Shown: piece by piece, positions 18,388-27,735 of the stretch
Layout of the letters: every line of letters starts with the position of its first letter
How positions within the stretch are numbered: position 1 is the stretch's first letter
Source of the DNA: JBAOHV01 sp037045265
Lineage (GTDB): Bacteria > Actinomycetota > Acidimicrobiia > Acidimicrobiales > Microtrichaceae
Length of the DNA: 64,000 bases
NCBI GenBank assembly: GCA_037045265.1
Contig: JBAOHV010000019.1
Span: forward strand, 1 to 64,000
Direction of reading: 5' to 3'
Program-made: the position numbers and the translations under genes
Notes under the pieces: generated by a model
The model's database searches: none
Seen by the model: the letters and a program-made list of their open reading frames with translations, nothing else
What the model was told of the DNA's origin: nothing

Positions 18388-19431
18388 CGGGGTGTCGAGA
18401 TGCTCGTCGGCAGATGTGACGAGCCTCGCCAGAAGGCGACCGGCGGCGGCCGCCGCTGCAAAGAACAGCGGGTCCTGATCCACCGTGCGCCCCATGGTCG
18501 TGACGTGCAGACCATGGCGTTCGAACAGCTCCTTGGCGCTGGGCCCGTGACCAGCGGGGACCAGATGGACCCCGTGCAGCGATGCGACGTCAGCTGGCTC
18601 GGTCGCGACTAGAGGCGTGCTGTGGGTCAGCTGGAGGGCCGTGACCGTGTGGTGCGACACCCCTCGGTGACGATCCCTGGGGTCGCCGTCAGAAGCCCGA
18701 ACGCAGAGCACCGCCCGCCCGCCGAGCGACTGGACCAGGTCGAGGATCGGCGCCACCTCGATTCCGGTGGTGCCCAGGCGTGTCCCGGTGCCGACGACTC
18801 CGGGTCCCATGCCGACGACGACGGCGTCCGCGTGGAGTGTGTGAGCGGCCAGTCCGAGAGCCGAGGCGACCGTCACGGCCTCGAGGTCACCCCCGAACGC
18901 ATGGCCTGCGGTGACCGTGCCGGCCAGGAGGTCCCGCTCCACGAGCGCGGCGACGAGGTCGGAGAGCGCAAGCGGCAGGCTGGCGCCGTCGGTCATCACG
19001 AAGATGAGCCGGCGCCCAGGAGCGGCGTCGGCGAATGCCGCTGCCACGGTGGCGACCTGGCTGTGGACCGAGCAGACAGCCACGGGCAGCCCTCCCAGGG
19101 GCTGGTCGACCTCGGGGTGGGCGAGTTCATCGGTCCCCGCGTCGAACTGGAGACTCGTGTAGCGGAGCTTCATTATGTGCTCCGGGCCAGGCTGTACGAA
19201 CTCGTCGCGGGCGAGGTTCCAGTGCACGAAGTGCCAACCGCCAGTGCCGAGCCCGAGCTCTACCGCGGTCGTGTTGACCACGATCCTGTCACCGACGTCA
19301 CAGGTGCCGGTCAGTTGGGTGAGGGAGTACGCCCTGGCGTGCGAGCCGTCAGCCATGCGGACCTCCACACGCTGCAGGCCCGGCCGTTCGGAGATGACCT
19401 TCGTGACCTCGACGGTACGGAAGCTCGGCAT
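18385..19431 (-). CDS. DUF3866-family protein
   Basis: The protein is 348 residues and intact. The N terminus forms a small beta-barrel-like segment (EVTKVISERPGLQRVEVRM), then MKLRYTSLQFD, and the PVAVCSVHSQ segment before the main domain, with RLIFVMTDGASLPLALSDLV and VGMGPGVVGTGTRLGTTGIE. These fit the DUF3866 family of actinobacteria and firmicutes, whose function is unknown. The ATG overlaps the pafA stop (TGATG), so translation is probably coupled to the Pup ligase. A role in pupylation is not shown. Confidence 0.75.
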   Translation of the reverse strand: MPSFRTVEVTKVISERPGLQRVEVRMADGSHARAYSLTQLTGTCDVGDRIVVNTTAVELGLGTGGWHFVHWNLARDEFVQPGPEHIMKLRYTSLQFDAGTDELAHPEVDQPLGGLPVAVCSVHSQVATVAAAFADAAPGRRLIFVMTDGASLPLALSDLVAALVERDLLAGTVTAGHAFGGDLEAVTVASALGLAAHTLHADAVVVGMGPGVVGTGTRLGTTGIEVAPILDLVQSLGGRAVLCVRASDGDPRDRHRGVSHHTVTALQLTHSTPLVATEPADVASLHGVHLVPAGHGPSAKELFERHGLHVTTMGRTVDQDPLFFAAAAAAGRLLARLVTSADEHLDTP

Positions 19432-20790
19432 CAGAGAGAGGCGATGAGGCGCTCGACCCGCTCGTCGTTCGCCAGGAACGGGTCCTTGCAGAGCACCGTG
19501 CGCTGGGCCTGGTCGTTCAGCTTCAGGTGCACCCAGTCGACGGTGTAGTCCCGCTTGCGTTCTTTGGCACGGCGGATGAACTCACCCCGCAGGCGTGCCC
19601 TGGTCGTCTGGGGAGGAGTCTCCATCGCCTCGGCGATGGCGGCGTCGGTCACGACGCGCTCCACCCGGCCGGCCTGCTGGAGCTTGTAGAAGACCGACCG
19701 CTGACGATCGATGTCGTGGTACTGCAGGTCGAGCAGCGCGACCTTCGGGTGACTCAGTGGCAGGTCGTGGCGGTTCCGGTACGCCTCGATCAGGTTGTGC
19801 TTGGTTACCCAGTCGACCTCACGGTCGAGCGACAGCGGGTCGGTCGCGAGCCCTGACATCACGTGTTCCCACATGACCAGCGCCTGCTTCTCCTGTGGCA
19901 ACAGGTCGTGGGTCTCCGCATAGCGCAGGGCGCGATCCAGGTAGTCGGACTGGATCTCCAGCGCGGACGCCTCGCGGCCGTTGGCAAGGCGCACCCGTCG
20001 GGTGCAGGTGATGTCATGGCTGATCTCACGGATCGCCCGGATCGGGTTCTCCAGGGTCATGTCCCTCAGGACGACGGCCGGGTCCTCGAGCATCCGCAGG
20101 ATCAGCGAGCAGGCGCCGACCTTGAGATACGTCGCGTACTCGCTCATGTTCGAGTCGCCGACGATGACGTGCAGCCGCCGATATCTGTCGGAGTCGGCGT
20201 GGGGTTCGTCGCGGGTGTTGATGATCGGCCGCGAGCGCGTCGTGGCCGAGGAGACGCCCTCCCATATGTGTTCCGCCCGCTGGGAGATCGAGAACTGCGC
20301 GCCACGGGCCGTCTGGAGGACCTTGCCGGCACCCGCATAGATCTGACGGCTGACGAGGAAGGGTATGAGCACCTCTGAGTAGCGGTTCAGGTCGTCGTCG
20401 CGGCTGGTGAGGTAGTTCTCGTGGCAGCCGTAGCTGTTGCCTGCCGAGTCGGTGTTGTTGCGGAACAGGTAGATGTCGCCCCGGATTCCCTCTTCTGCCA
20501 TCCGATGTCTGAGCGGACTCGACGAGCTGGCCCAGGATCCATTCCCCCGCCTTGTCGTGGGCGACCAGGTCGTGCAGGGAGTCGCATTCCGGAGTCGCGT
20601 ACTCAGGGTGCGAACCGACATCGAGGTACAACCGGGCGCCGTTCGCCAGGAACACGTTCGAGGACCTTCCCCACGACACGACGCGCCGGAAGAGGTATCG
20701 GGCGACCTCATCGGGGCTGAGGCGTCGCTGGCCGCGCAACGTACAGGTGACGCCGTACTCGTTCTCGAGTCCGTAGATCCTGCGTTCCAC
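19431..20790 (-). CDS. pafA: Pup-protein ligase PafA, frameshifted
   Basis: PafA joins the C-terminal glutamate of Pup to substrate lysines using ATP. Clear marks are ERRIYGLENEYGVTC, the nucleophile region NGARLYLDVGSHPEYATPEC with the catalytic Asp, IYLFRNNTDSAGNSYGCHEN, RPIINTRDEPHADSDRYRRL and TVDWVHLKLNDQAQRTVL near the end. The frame shifts +1 near 20513 (AQ-A-HRMAEEG). The GTG at 20790 was chosen over the ATG at 20796: it aligns with the M. tuberculosis N terminus and lies 7 bases after TAGCGT. DUF3866 follows with a coupled start. Confidence 0.92.
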
Positions 20791-20797
20791 GGCCATC

Positions 20798-20803
20798 ACG
20801 CTA
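20798..20803 (-). promoter_or_regulatory. -10-like hexamer TAGCGT
   Basis: TAGCGT lies 7 bases before the GTG at 20790 but only one base before the ATG at 20796, which favours the GTG start of pafA. Confidence 0.5.
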
Positions 20804-20885
20804 GCGGTACCGGCCTGGAACACGGCGCAGCCCTTCTGCGCGGACGGGGCCGAGAGTCAACCGGAACGGTCGTGACCCATCCGGC

Positions 20886-21571
20886 TCATCCGCGCTCCAG
20901 GAGCTCGGCCAGTTCGGAGTCCTCGATCCGACGGAAGGTGCGCCGACCGTTCGATCGGGCGAGTACGGCGACCTCGAGATCTGCTGCACCGAGTGTCCGT
21001 TCGGGGCCTTCCGAGCGCGCCGACAGCAGCACCGACGCGCGGACTGCAGAACCGAACCACGTTCCCATGCGCTGGCGAGTCGGGCGCTGATGGCATCTGC
21101 CTCACCGCCGAGGACACAGGTGCTGTCCTCGTCGATCAGCGTCCCGTCGTAGAGGATGTGGAACAGGTGGTCGTCGGAGGCGTCGTGACCCACCTCGGCC
21201 ACCAGGATCTCGACCTCCATCGGCTTCATCTCGTGGGTGAAGACCTGACCGAGCATCTGCGCGTACTGGTTGGCGAGGCTGCGCGCATCGACGTCCTCGC
21301 GGCTGAACGAGAAGCCCTTCAGGTCGGCGTGACGCACGCCCGCGATCCGCAGCTGGTCGAACTCGTTGTACTTCCCGACACCGGCGAAGCCGATCCGGTC
21401 GTAGATCTCGGAGATCTTGCGCAACATGCGCGAGGGGTTCTCGGCGCACAACAGGATGCCCTCGTCGAAGGTGCAGGCCACCAGAGCACGACCACGCGCT
21501 ATGCCCTTGCGGGCGTAGTCGGCGCGATCCTTCATCATCTGCTCGGGGGCGACGTAGAACGGCATTGTCAT
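20886..21571 (-). CDS. prcA: Proteasome alpha subunit PrcA, frameshifted
   Basis: The alpha subunit forms the outer rings and gate of the 20S proteasome. The N terminus MPFYVAPEQMMKDRADYARK matches actinobacterial PrcA, and the core shows GIARGRALVACTFDEGILLC and KISEIYDRIGFAGVGKYNEF. No catalytic threonine is expected. The frame changes near 21055 (net -1, one of few such cases) and continues with AVRASVLLSARSEGPERTL to SELAELLERG. The ATG overlaps the prcB stop (ATGA), which couples the two core subunits. Confidence 0.9.
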
Positions 21572-22374
21572 CGGGGAGCCCCTCCTCTGCCGGCAGAGAT
21601 CTGCTCGATCATCGCGCTGTAGCGACCAGCCAGGTCCTGGTCGTCGAGCCTGGTGAAGCCATCGGCGTCGATCGTGGCAACCACCGGGTAGATGCCCCTG
21701 ACGAGATCGGGGCCACCTGTCGCCGAGTCCTCGTCGGCGGCCTCGTAGAGGGAGCGGATCGCCAGGTCGATCGCCTCGTCGCTGGTCATCGCCTCACGCC
21801 ATCCAAGTTTGATCACGGTCGTGGCGTGGAGGCTCCCGGAACCGGTGGTCGCGTGGTCGTACTCCTCGTAACGGCCACCGGTCACGTCGTACTGGAACAA
21901 GCGGCCGACCTCACGAGAGGTGTCGAACCCGGCGAAGAGTGGCACGACGGCCAGGCCCTGCATGGCTGCAGGCAGGTGGTTCCGCACCATCTGTGAGAGC
22001 TGGTTCGCCTTGCCCTCGAGGCTCAGCGGTGCTCCCTCGACCTTCTCGTAGTGCTCGAGCTGCAACTGGAACAGACGCACCATCTCCACCGCCGGCCCGG
22101 CCGCACCGGCGATCGCCACACCGGAGTGGCGGTCTGCCGGGAACACCTTCTCGATCGAGCGGTGGCTGATGAAGTTCCCCGATGTGGCCCGGCGGTCGCC
22201 GGCCATCACCACGCCGCCCGAGTAGCGCACGGCAACACACGTCGTGCCGTGAGTCACCTGGAACCGCTCGTCGACGGGAGAGTCCGGAACACTCGGGGCC
22301 AGCCCTGCATGGCGAACGAGAGATGCGAAGTCGGGACCCGGGTCGGCGCCCGGTGGAAAGCTCGGGAGAGTCAC
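21568..22374 (-). CDS. prcB: Proteasome beta subunit PrcB
   Basis: This is the catalytic subunit of the 20S proteasome, 268 residues. Autocleavage after VTHG exposes the active Thr (TTCVAVRYSGGVVMAGDRR), which implies a propeptide of 43 residues. The catalytic Asp and Lys regions (AGDRRAT, and SIEKVFPADRHSGVAIAGAA) are present. The GTG at 22374 was chosen because TAGCCT lies 7 bases upstream; a start at 22398 would add 8 residues and include the promoter. prcA follows with an ATGA overlap. Confidence 0.92.
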   Translation of the reverse strand: MTLPSFPPGADPGPDFASLVRHAGLAPSVPDSPVDERFQVTHGTTCVAVRYSGGVVMAGDRRATSGNFISHRSIEKVFPADRHSGVAIAGAAGPAVEMVRLFQLQLEHYEKVEGAPLSLEGKANQLSQMVRNHLPAAMQGLAVVPLFAGFDTSREVGRLFQYDVTGGRYEEYDHATTGSGSLHATTVIKLGWREAMTSDEAIDLAIRSLYEAADEDSATGGPDLVRGIYPVVATIDADGFTRLDDQDLAGRYSAMIEQISAGRGGAPR

Positions 22375-22381
22375 GGGGCGC

Positions 22382-22387
22382 AGGCTA
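22382..22387 (-). promoter_or_regulatory. -10-like hexamer TAGCCT
   Basis: TAGCCT lies 7 bases before the GTG of prcB at 22374, so prcBA can be expressed apart from pup. Confidence 0.5.
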
Positions 22388-22405
22388 CAAGGCTGCACGC
22401 GCCGT

Positions 22406-22600
22406 TCACTGCCCGCCCTTCTGGATGTAGGACTTCACGAAGTCCTCGGCGTTCGTCTCGAGTACGTCGTCGATCTCGTCCAGCAGTTCGTCCAGCTCGG
22501 CCTTGATCTTCTCGCCGGAGTCGCTCACCGGCGTCTCCTCGACGACCTCGTCCTCGCGACGCTGCGGCGCAGGCTTCTTCTTCAGTTCACGTTCAGGCAT
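22406..22600 (-). CDS. pup: Prokaryotic ubiquitin-like protein Pup
   Basis: This 64-residue modifier marks proteins for the proteasome. It is Glu/Asp-rich and disordered, with the coiled-coil-forming middle that binds Mpa (EKIKAELDELLDEIDDVLE) and the C-terminal FVKSYIQKGGQ. The last residue is Gln, so Dop must deamidate it to Glu before PafA can ligate it. It has a GGAGGA Shine-Dalgarno before the ATG, unlike dop, prcB and pafA. It lies between dop and prcB in the usual order. Confidence 0.93.
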   Translation of the reverse strand: MPERELKKKPAPQRREDEVVEETPVSDSGEKIKAELDELLDEIDDVLETNAEDFVKSYIQKGGQ

Positions 22601-22635
22601 CGTGGGTCCTCCGCGTCGCGGCTCACCGTACCCCG

Positions 22636-22654
22636 CGCGGGTATGAAACCCGCG
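22636..22654. other. Stem-loop between dop and pup
   Basis: CGCGGGT and ACCCGCG form a 7-bp stem with a 5-base loop in the 89-base gap between dop and pup. There is no T tract. It could be a weak terminator, an attenuator or a processing site. Confidence 0.35.
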
Positions 22655-22689
22655 GCGCGCGACGAACCTTCCCGTCTGCTCGCCTGCAG

Positions 22690-24201
22690 TCAGGCTCTCA
22701 GCTTGGCGAGCAGGTCGGCGGCAGATGTCGCCCCGTCTATCAGGTCGCCGACGGCGTCGCGGGTCCCCTTGGCAGGTTCGAGCATCGGCACTCTCTGCAG
22801 TGACGCCGCTCCCGTGTCGAACACCACCGAATCCCAGTTGGCGGCGACGATGTCGTCGGCGAAGCGCTCCAGGCATCGCCCGCGGAAGTACGCGCGGGTG
22901 TTCTCCGGCGGCTGGTGCACAGCGGCGTCCACCTCGTCGTCATCGACGACCAGCTCCAGACCCATACGGCGTGCCAGACAGGATGCGGGGCGGAGGTCGT
23001 GGTACTGCAGGTCCATGGCGGCCAGGCGGGCGTCGCCCCATGAAAGGTCGTGGCGCTCCCGGTAACCGTCGAACAGGCGGTACTTCGCCACCCAGTCCAG
23101 GCGGTCCGCCAGCTGCAGGGGGTCCGACTCGAGCAGGCTGAGGGTCTCCTCCCAGAGGGTGAGCACCTGCTCACCGACCTCTTCTCCGACGGCTGCCAGC
23201 CCGTGTCCGTCGGCGTACGAGCGGGCCGCGCCGAGCAGTTGCCACTGCGCTTCGAGCGCTGTGATCGTCGAGCCGTCGGCGAGCTGCAGCGCATCGTCAA
23301 GACCCAGGTCGCGCGAGACCCGGTGCATGGCCTGGACAGGACGGGCGAAGCGGATCGGTTCCCCCAGGGCATCGTCGTCGATCATCGCCAGGACGATCGA
23401 GGTGGTACCCAGCTTGAGCAGGGTCTGCACCTCGCTCATGTTCGCGTCCCCCGCGATGACGTGGAGGCGCCGGTACTTCTGGGGGTCGGCATGGGGTTCG
23501 TCACGGGTGTTGATGATCGGACGCTTGAGGGTGGTCTCCAGGCCGACCTCCTCCTCGAAGAAGTCGGCCCGCTGGGTGATCTGGAACGCCACCTCGTCGC
23601 GGCGGGTCCCGGGCATCTCCGAACCGACCTTGCCCGACCCGGTGAAGATCTGACGGGTGACCAGGTGGGCAGTTCCGTGGGCGATGATGCGCCCGAACGG
23701 CGTGGCGCGGTCCATCAGGTAGTTCTCGTGGCAGCCGTAGCTGTTGCCCTTTCCGTCGGAGTTGTTCTTGTAGACGACGATCTCCTGGCCGTCCGGGAGC
23801 ATCGTGGTCGCCGCTGCCATGGAACGGATCAGGATCTCCTCACCGGCGCGGTCATACAGGAGCGCCTGGCGCGCATCGGCGCACTCGGGTGCTGAGAACT
23901 CGGGGTGGGCGTGGTCGACGTAGTAGCGGGCGCCGTTGGTGAGCACGGCGTTGACCAGGTGCGTCTCGACCTCGGGCGCCAGCGAGCGGAGCATCGCCTC
24001 CCCCCGGGCGTCGTTGCCCGGGGTCTCGTCCTCGAAGTCCCACCCCACCGAAGGTCCCGGCTGGTCCCTGCGCCTGGCAGTCAGCTCGGAGATGTAGGCG
24101 TTGATCAGCATCGATGACGCCGATACGGGGTTGGCGTCAGGCGCCCCGCGCACGACGATGCCGTACTCGGTCTCGATTCCGCAGATCTTGGGGACGGCCA
24201 T
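22690..24201 (-). CDS. dop: Deamidase/depupylase Dop
   Basis: Dop deamidates the C-terminal Gln of Pup and removes Pup from substrates. The intact 503-residue protein shares its fold with PafA. It has CGIETEYGIVVRG, the Dop-specific loop region (GWDFEDETPGNDARG), the catalytic Asp in ARYYVDHAHPEFSAPEC, VVYKNNSDGKGNSYGCHENY and RPIINTRDEPHADPQKYRR. It is upstream of pup and has its own hexamer 8 bases before the ATG. Confidence 0.93.
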   Translation of the reverse strand: MAVPKICGIETEYGIVVRGAPDANPVSASSMLINAYISELTARRRDQPGPSVGWDFEDETPGNDARGEAMLRSLAPEVETHLVNAVLTNGARYYVDHAHPEFSAPECADARQALLYDRAGEEILIRSMAAATTMLPDGQEIVVYKNNSDGKGNSYGCHENYLMDRATPFGRIIAHGTAHLVTRQIFTGSGKVGSEMPGTRRDEVAFQITQRADFFEEEVGLETTLKRPIINTRDEPHADPQKYRRLHVIAGDANMSEVQTLLKLGTTSIVLAMIDDDALGEPIRFARPVQAMHRVSRDLGLDDALQLADGSTITALEAQWQLLGAARSYADGHGLAAVGEEVGEQVLTLWEETLSLLESDPLQLADRLDWVAKYRLFDGYRERHDLSWGDARLAAMDLQYHDLRPASCLARRMGLELVVDDDEVDAAVHQPPENTRAYFRGRCLERFADDIVAANWDSVVFDTGAASLQRVPMLEPAKGTRDAVGDLIDGATSAADLLAKLRA

Positions 24202-24209
24202 GGCTGTCG

Positions 24210-24215
24210 ACGCTA
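24210..24215 (-). promoter_or_regulatory. -10-like hexamer TAGCGT
   Basis: TAGCGT lies 8 bases before the ATG of dop. Confidence 0.5.
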
Positions 24216-24297
24216 CCCCTCGAGGGCACCGATCCCCTTCCCTCGGAACCCGGGCTGCCCGACCACTCTCAGGAGCGGGGCTGAGCGAGCCGCGGGC

Positions 24298-25320
24298 TCA
24301 CTTGACGATGGTCAGGTTCACAGAAGGATCCACCTTCAGGTAGGTGATCGAAGCCGAGCGTCCACCGTTGGTCGACTCCTGTCCGGCAGCGAACGACGAG
24401 TAGATGGCGCGCTGGGCCCCTTCGTGGTCCTGGAAGAACGACAGGCCACCGGGACCGGTCCGTCCGTTGGACGAGGAGATCCAGGGGCCGCCGGGGTCGC
24501 TGGTGCAAGGGCCGGTCGGCGAGGCGCAGCGTGCGATGCCCGTCGAGTAGCTGGGCTCCCACCACCGGCCGGCCGAGTAGCTGAGCAGGTAGTTGTTCCG
24601 CACGCGGTCGTAGACCATCGAGGGGTTCTCGATGAAGTGGTACTCCCATGGGTGGCGCCGACCCAGGATGGCTGTCGGGTAACCAGCGAAGTTGCCGTTG
24701 CCGTCCAGGGCGACGATGTGGATCGGGCTCTCGGTGTTGCCGAAGGCGAGCAGTAGCCATCGCTGCCCCATGGCGTCGGTGAAGACGTTGGGGTCCAGGG
24801 CACCACGCCCGTTGATGCCGCAGTGCACGGGCGACGGTTCTGGCGCGAAGGGCCCCGACGGCGAGGATGCGAACGCCCTGCCGATGCACTGGCGATTCGC
24901 CGGGTCCGGCGCGCCGACACGGTCGGCCGAGAACCACATGATCCAACGGTCACCGAAACGCTCGACGGTCGGTGCCCACAGCTGGGTCGACGACGCAGTC
25001 CACGCCGGCTTGGTCGGCATGCCCTCGACGGTCAGCGAGTTCTTCTCCTGCAGCGAGTAGGCGCGGGAGATGTCGGTCAGACGGGTCACCGGAGCCCGGA
25101 GATGGTTGTTCGATCCGTACACGAAGTAGGCACCATCTGCCGCCACGACGAACGGATCCGACGTCTCAGGAAGGCGAACCGCCTCCACCGGTGAGGGGGT
25201 CACGGGTCCGAGCGGCACGTCGCAGCCGATCATCACCAGCGCACATGCCCCGACGATCGCGGCGAGGAGCCTGCGCGGCCTCTTCCGGTCGAGTCTGGTC
25301 GTTCCGGGTGCAGGTTCCAT
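24298..25320 (-). CDS. GH43-like five-bladed propeller lipoprotein
   Basis: This is a 340-residue exported protein. The signal peptide (RRLLAAIVGACALVMIGC) ends in a lipobox with Cys33, so it is probably membrane-anchored outside the cell. The rest resembles glycoside hydrolase family 43 (arabinosidases and xylosidases): Asp55 in SDPFVVAADGAYFVYGS, Asp176 in GALDPNVFTDAMGQRWLL and Glu231 in FIENPSMVYDR are at the places of the three catalytic acids. Activity is not proven. The ATG at 25320 was chosen for the GGGAGG before it. It sits between mpa and dop, an unusual place for a carbohydrate enzyme. Confidence 0.72.
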   Translation of the reverse strand: MEPAPGTTRLDRKRPRRLLAAIVGACALVMIGCDVPLGPVTPSPVEAVRLPETSDPFVVAADGAYFVYGSNNHLRAPVTRLTDISRAYSLQEKNSLTVEGMPTKPAWTASSTQLWAPTVERFGDRWIMWFSADRVGAPDPANRQCIGRAFASSPSGPFAPEPSPVHCGINGRGALDPNVFTDAMGQRWLLLAFGNTESPIHIVALDGNGNFAGYPTAILGRRHPWEYHFIENPSMVYDRVRNNYLLSYSAGRWWEPSYSTGIARCASPTGPCTSDPGGPWISSSNGRTGPGGLSFFQDHEGAQRAIYSSFAAGQESTNGGRSASITYLKVDPSVNLTIVK

Positions 25321-25413
25321 TTCAGCCTCCCACTGCTGATCTGACGGCACAGTAGCCGACGGGCACCGTTGCGCGACGAAGGAAGTTCGTGGCGGATCCG
25401 GCGCCCAGGCCGC

Positions 25414-27181
25414 TCAGAGGTACTGGCCGGTCGCCACCCGCTCGATCGACCGTCCGCCTTCGGCGTCGTCGGAAGCCTCGGAGTGGACGAGAGTCCGCAC
25501 ATAGACGATCCGCTCGCCCTTCTTGCCGGAGATCTTCGCCCAGTCGTCAGGGTTGGTCGTGTTCGGAAGGTCCTCGTGCTCCTTGTACTCCTGATGGATC
25601 GACTCGATCAGGTCCTCGATGCGGATCCCGTCACCCTCGTCCGCGATCCTCCGCTTGATGGCCAGCTTCTTGGCCCTGCGCACGACGTTCTCGATCATGG
25701 CTCCGGACGAGAAGTCCTTGAAGTACATGATCTCCTTGTCGCCGTTCTGGTAGGTCACCTCGAGGAACTCGTTCTGGTCGTCCGTGCGGTACATCTCCTC
25801 GACGGTCCGCTCGATCATCATCCGGACGGCCTTCTCCGGATCCCCGCCGCCGAGCGTTCCGACCTGCTGCCCGTCGAGGGGCAGATCGGAGGTCAGGTAG
25901 CGGCTGAAGATCTGCGCGGCCGACACCTGGTCGGGTCGGTTGATCTTGATCTTCACATCGAGGCGGCCGGGACGGAGGATCGCCGGGTCGATCAGGTCCT
26001 CACGATTGGACGCGCCGATCACGATCACGTTCCGCAGCGTCTCGACGCCGTCGATCTCTGCGAGCAGCTGCGGGACGATCGTTGCTTCCATGTCCGAGGA
26101 GATGCCGGTACCGCGTGTCCGGAACAACGACTCCATCTCGTCGAAGAAGACGATCACCGGCATACCGTCCTCTGCCTTCTCGCGTGCGCGCTGGAAGACG
26201 AGTCGGATGTGACGTTCTGTCTCGCCCACGTACTTGTTGAGCAGCTCGGGGCCTTTGATGTTCAAGAAGAACGACCGCGCTTCGCGGCCGGTTGCTTCTG
26301 CGACCTTCTTCGCCAGGCTGTTCGCCACCGCCTTGGCTATGAGGGTCTTGCCGCAACCAGGAGGGCCGTAGAGCAGGATTCCCTTGGGGGCTGGCAGGCG
26401 GTACTCCCGGAACAGCTCCTGGTGCAGGAACGGCAGTTCGACTGCGTCGGTGATCTGCTCGATCTGCGAGTCCAGGCCCCCGATGTCCTCATAGGAGATG
26501 TCGGGGACCTCCTCGAGCACCAGCTCCTCGACCTCGGCCTTGGGCAGCTTCTTCGAGCAGCAGACCGGACCGTGGGTCGACGAGTGCGCTGTCGCCGGCG
26601 CGCAGGCGGGTTCCGGCCATCGGACTGCCGAGCTCGGCCACGCGCTCCTCGTCGGCCCGGCCGACGACCAACGCCCGATGCTCGTCGAGCACTTCCTTGA
26701 TGGTGACGATCTCGCCCGAGCGTTCGGGGTCGCGCACCATCACGACGTTGTACGCCTCGTTCAGCACGACCTCTGCACCGGCCGTCAGCTGCTCGGGGTC
26801 GACCGCAGGACTCAGCTCCACCCGCATCTTGCGGCCGGCGGCCTGCACGTCGACGGTGCCGTCCTCGTTGACGCCGAGCAGCGTGGCGTATGCGGCAGGG
26901 GGTTGGGTGAGCTTGTCGACCTCGTCGCGAAGTGCCGCGATGTGGTCGCGTGCCTCACGCAGGGTGTAGCTGAGCTTCTCGTTCTGGCTGACCGCCTGGG
27001 CCAGTTGGCCCTTGGTCTCGAGGAGCCGCTCCTCCAGCGTGCGCACCCTCTTAGGTGCGTCCTGGAGACGACGCACCAACGACGCCAGCTCGTCTTCGAG
27101 CTCGAGCACCTGCCCCCGCAGCGCCGTCAGCTCGTCGGCGCTGTCGGTCTCGTTCTCCTGGTCGCGCTCCTGGTCGGTCAC
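25414..27181 (-). CDS. mpa: Proteasomal ATPase Mpa/ARC, frameshifted
   Basis: This AAA ring unfolds pupylated proteins and feeds them to the 20S core. The N-terminal coiled coil (about residues 10-80) binds Pup, followed by OB-fold domains (LLGVNEDGTVDVQAAGRKMR). The AAA domain has Walker A YGPPGCGKT and Walker B FFDEMES. The C terminus is GQYL, the motif that docks on the alpha ring. The frame shifts +1 near 26552 (LLLE-G-KLPKAEVEEL). The GTG at 27181 has AGGAGG just upstream. Confidence 0.92.
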
Positions 27182-27334
27182 GGCCACCTCCTGCGATCGG
27201 TCCCCCAGCCGTTCTACCGCGAAGTTCGCCCCGATCGGCGCCACCCGCGAGATCCCTTACGGGGACGGTCATCGGAGCGTGACACATCTGACGAGATTTT
27301 CACCGGAATTACCGTGATAATTGGGGGGAGGCGC

Positions 27335-27340
27335 TACAAT
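27335..27340 (+). promoter_or_regulatory. -10-like hexamer TACAAT
   Basis: TACAAT lies in an unusually AT-rich stretch 61 bases before the ferredoxin ATG, so this gene would have a normal leader. Confidence 0.4.
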
Positions 27341-27401
27341 GCGCAGCAGCTACTCAGAACCCGAGGCCCGCTGCGGGCCGAGCGAAGGCAGGTCAACCAC
27401 C

Positions 27402-27644
27402 ATGGGCTTGAAGGTCTGGATCGATCAGGATCTCTGCACGGGAGACGGGCTCTGCGAGGAGATCTCCCCCGCCGTCTTCACGCTGCTCGACGACGGGCTC
27501 GCCTACGTGAAGGAAGGCGACAAGGTCTTCTCCGATCCCGGCGGCGCCGAGGGTCTGGCGAACATCCCTGACAAGGAGCTCGAGGGCGTGATCGAGTCCG
27601 CCGAGGAGTGCCCCGGCGAGTGCATCTTCATCGAAGCCGAGTGA
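27402..27644 (+). CDS. Small ferredoxin, 3Fe-4S type
   Basis: This 80-residue electron carrier opens with KVWIDQDLCTGDGLCEEISP (Cys-x5-Cys) and ends with ESAEECPGECIFIEAE. This arrangement fits the single-cluster [3Fe-4S] or [4Fe-4S] ferredoxins that feed cytochrome P450s and related enzymes. The acidic surface is typical. The ATG at 27402 is preceded by a GCAGG-like sequence. It stands alone and ends at a strong hairpin; its partner is not in the window. Confidence 0.8.
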   Translation: MGLKVWIDQDLCTGDGLCEEISPAVFTLLDDGLAYVKEGDKVFSDPGGAEGLANIPDKELEGVIESAEECPGECIFIEAE

Positions 27645-27678
27645 TCGGTAGCGTCGTCACGGCGCTGTAGTACGAGCA

Positions 27679-27704
27679 CAGCCCGCACCTTCAGGTGCGG
27701 GCTG
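27679..27704. terminator. Bidirectional hairpin terminator
   Basis: A perfect 12-bp stem (CAGCCCGCACCT and AGGTGCGGGCTG) with almost no extra loop lies between the convergent ferredoxin and Thr-rich membrane protein genes. Confidence 0.75.
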
Positions 27705-27735
27705 TTGCGCGCTCGGGCATCCGACCGGGTTCCTG

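Noticed and set aside
24297..24298. Mobile element carrying the GH43-like gene
   Set aside because: No transposase, inverted repeats or target duplication were seen beside it.
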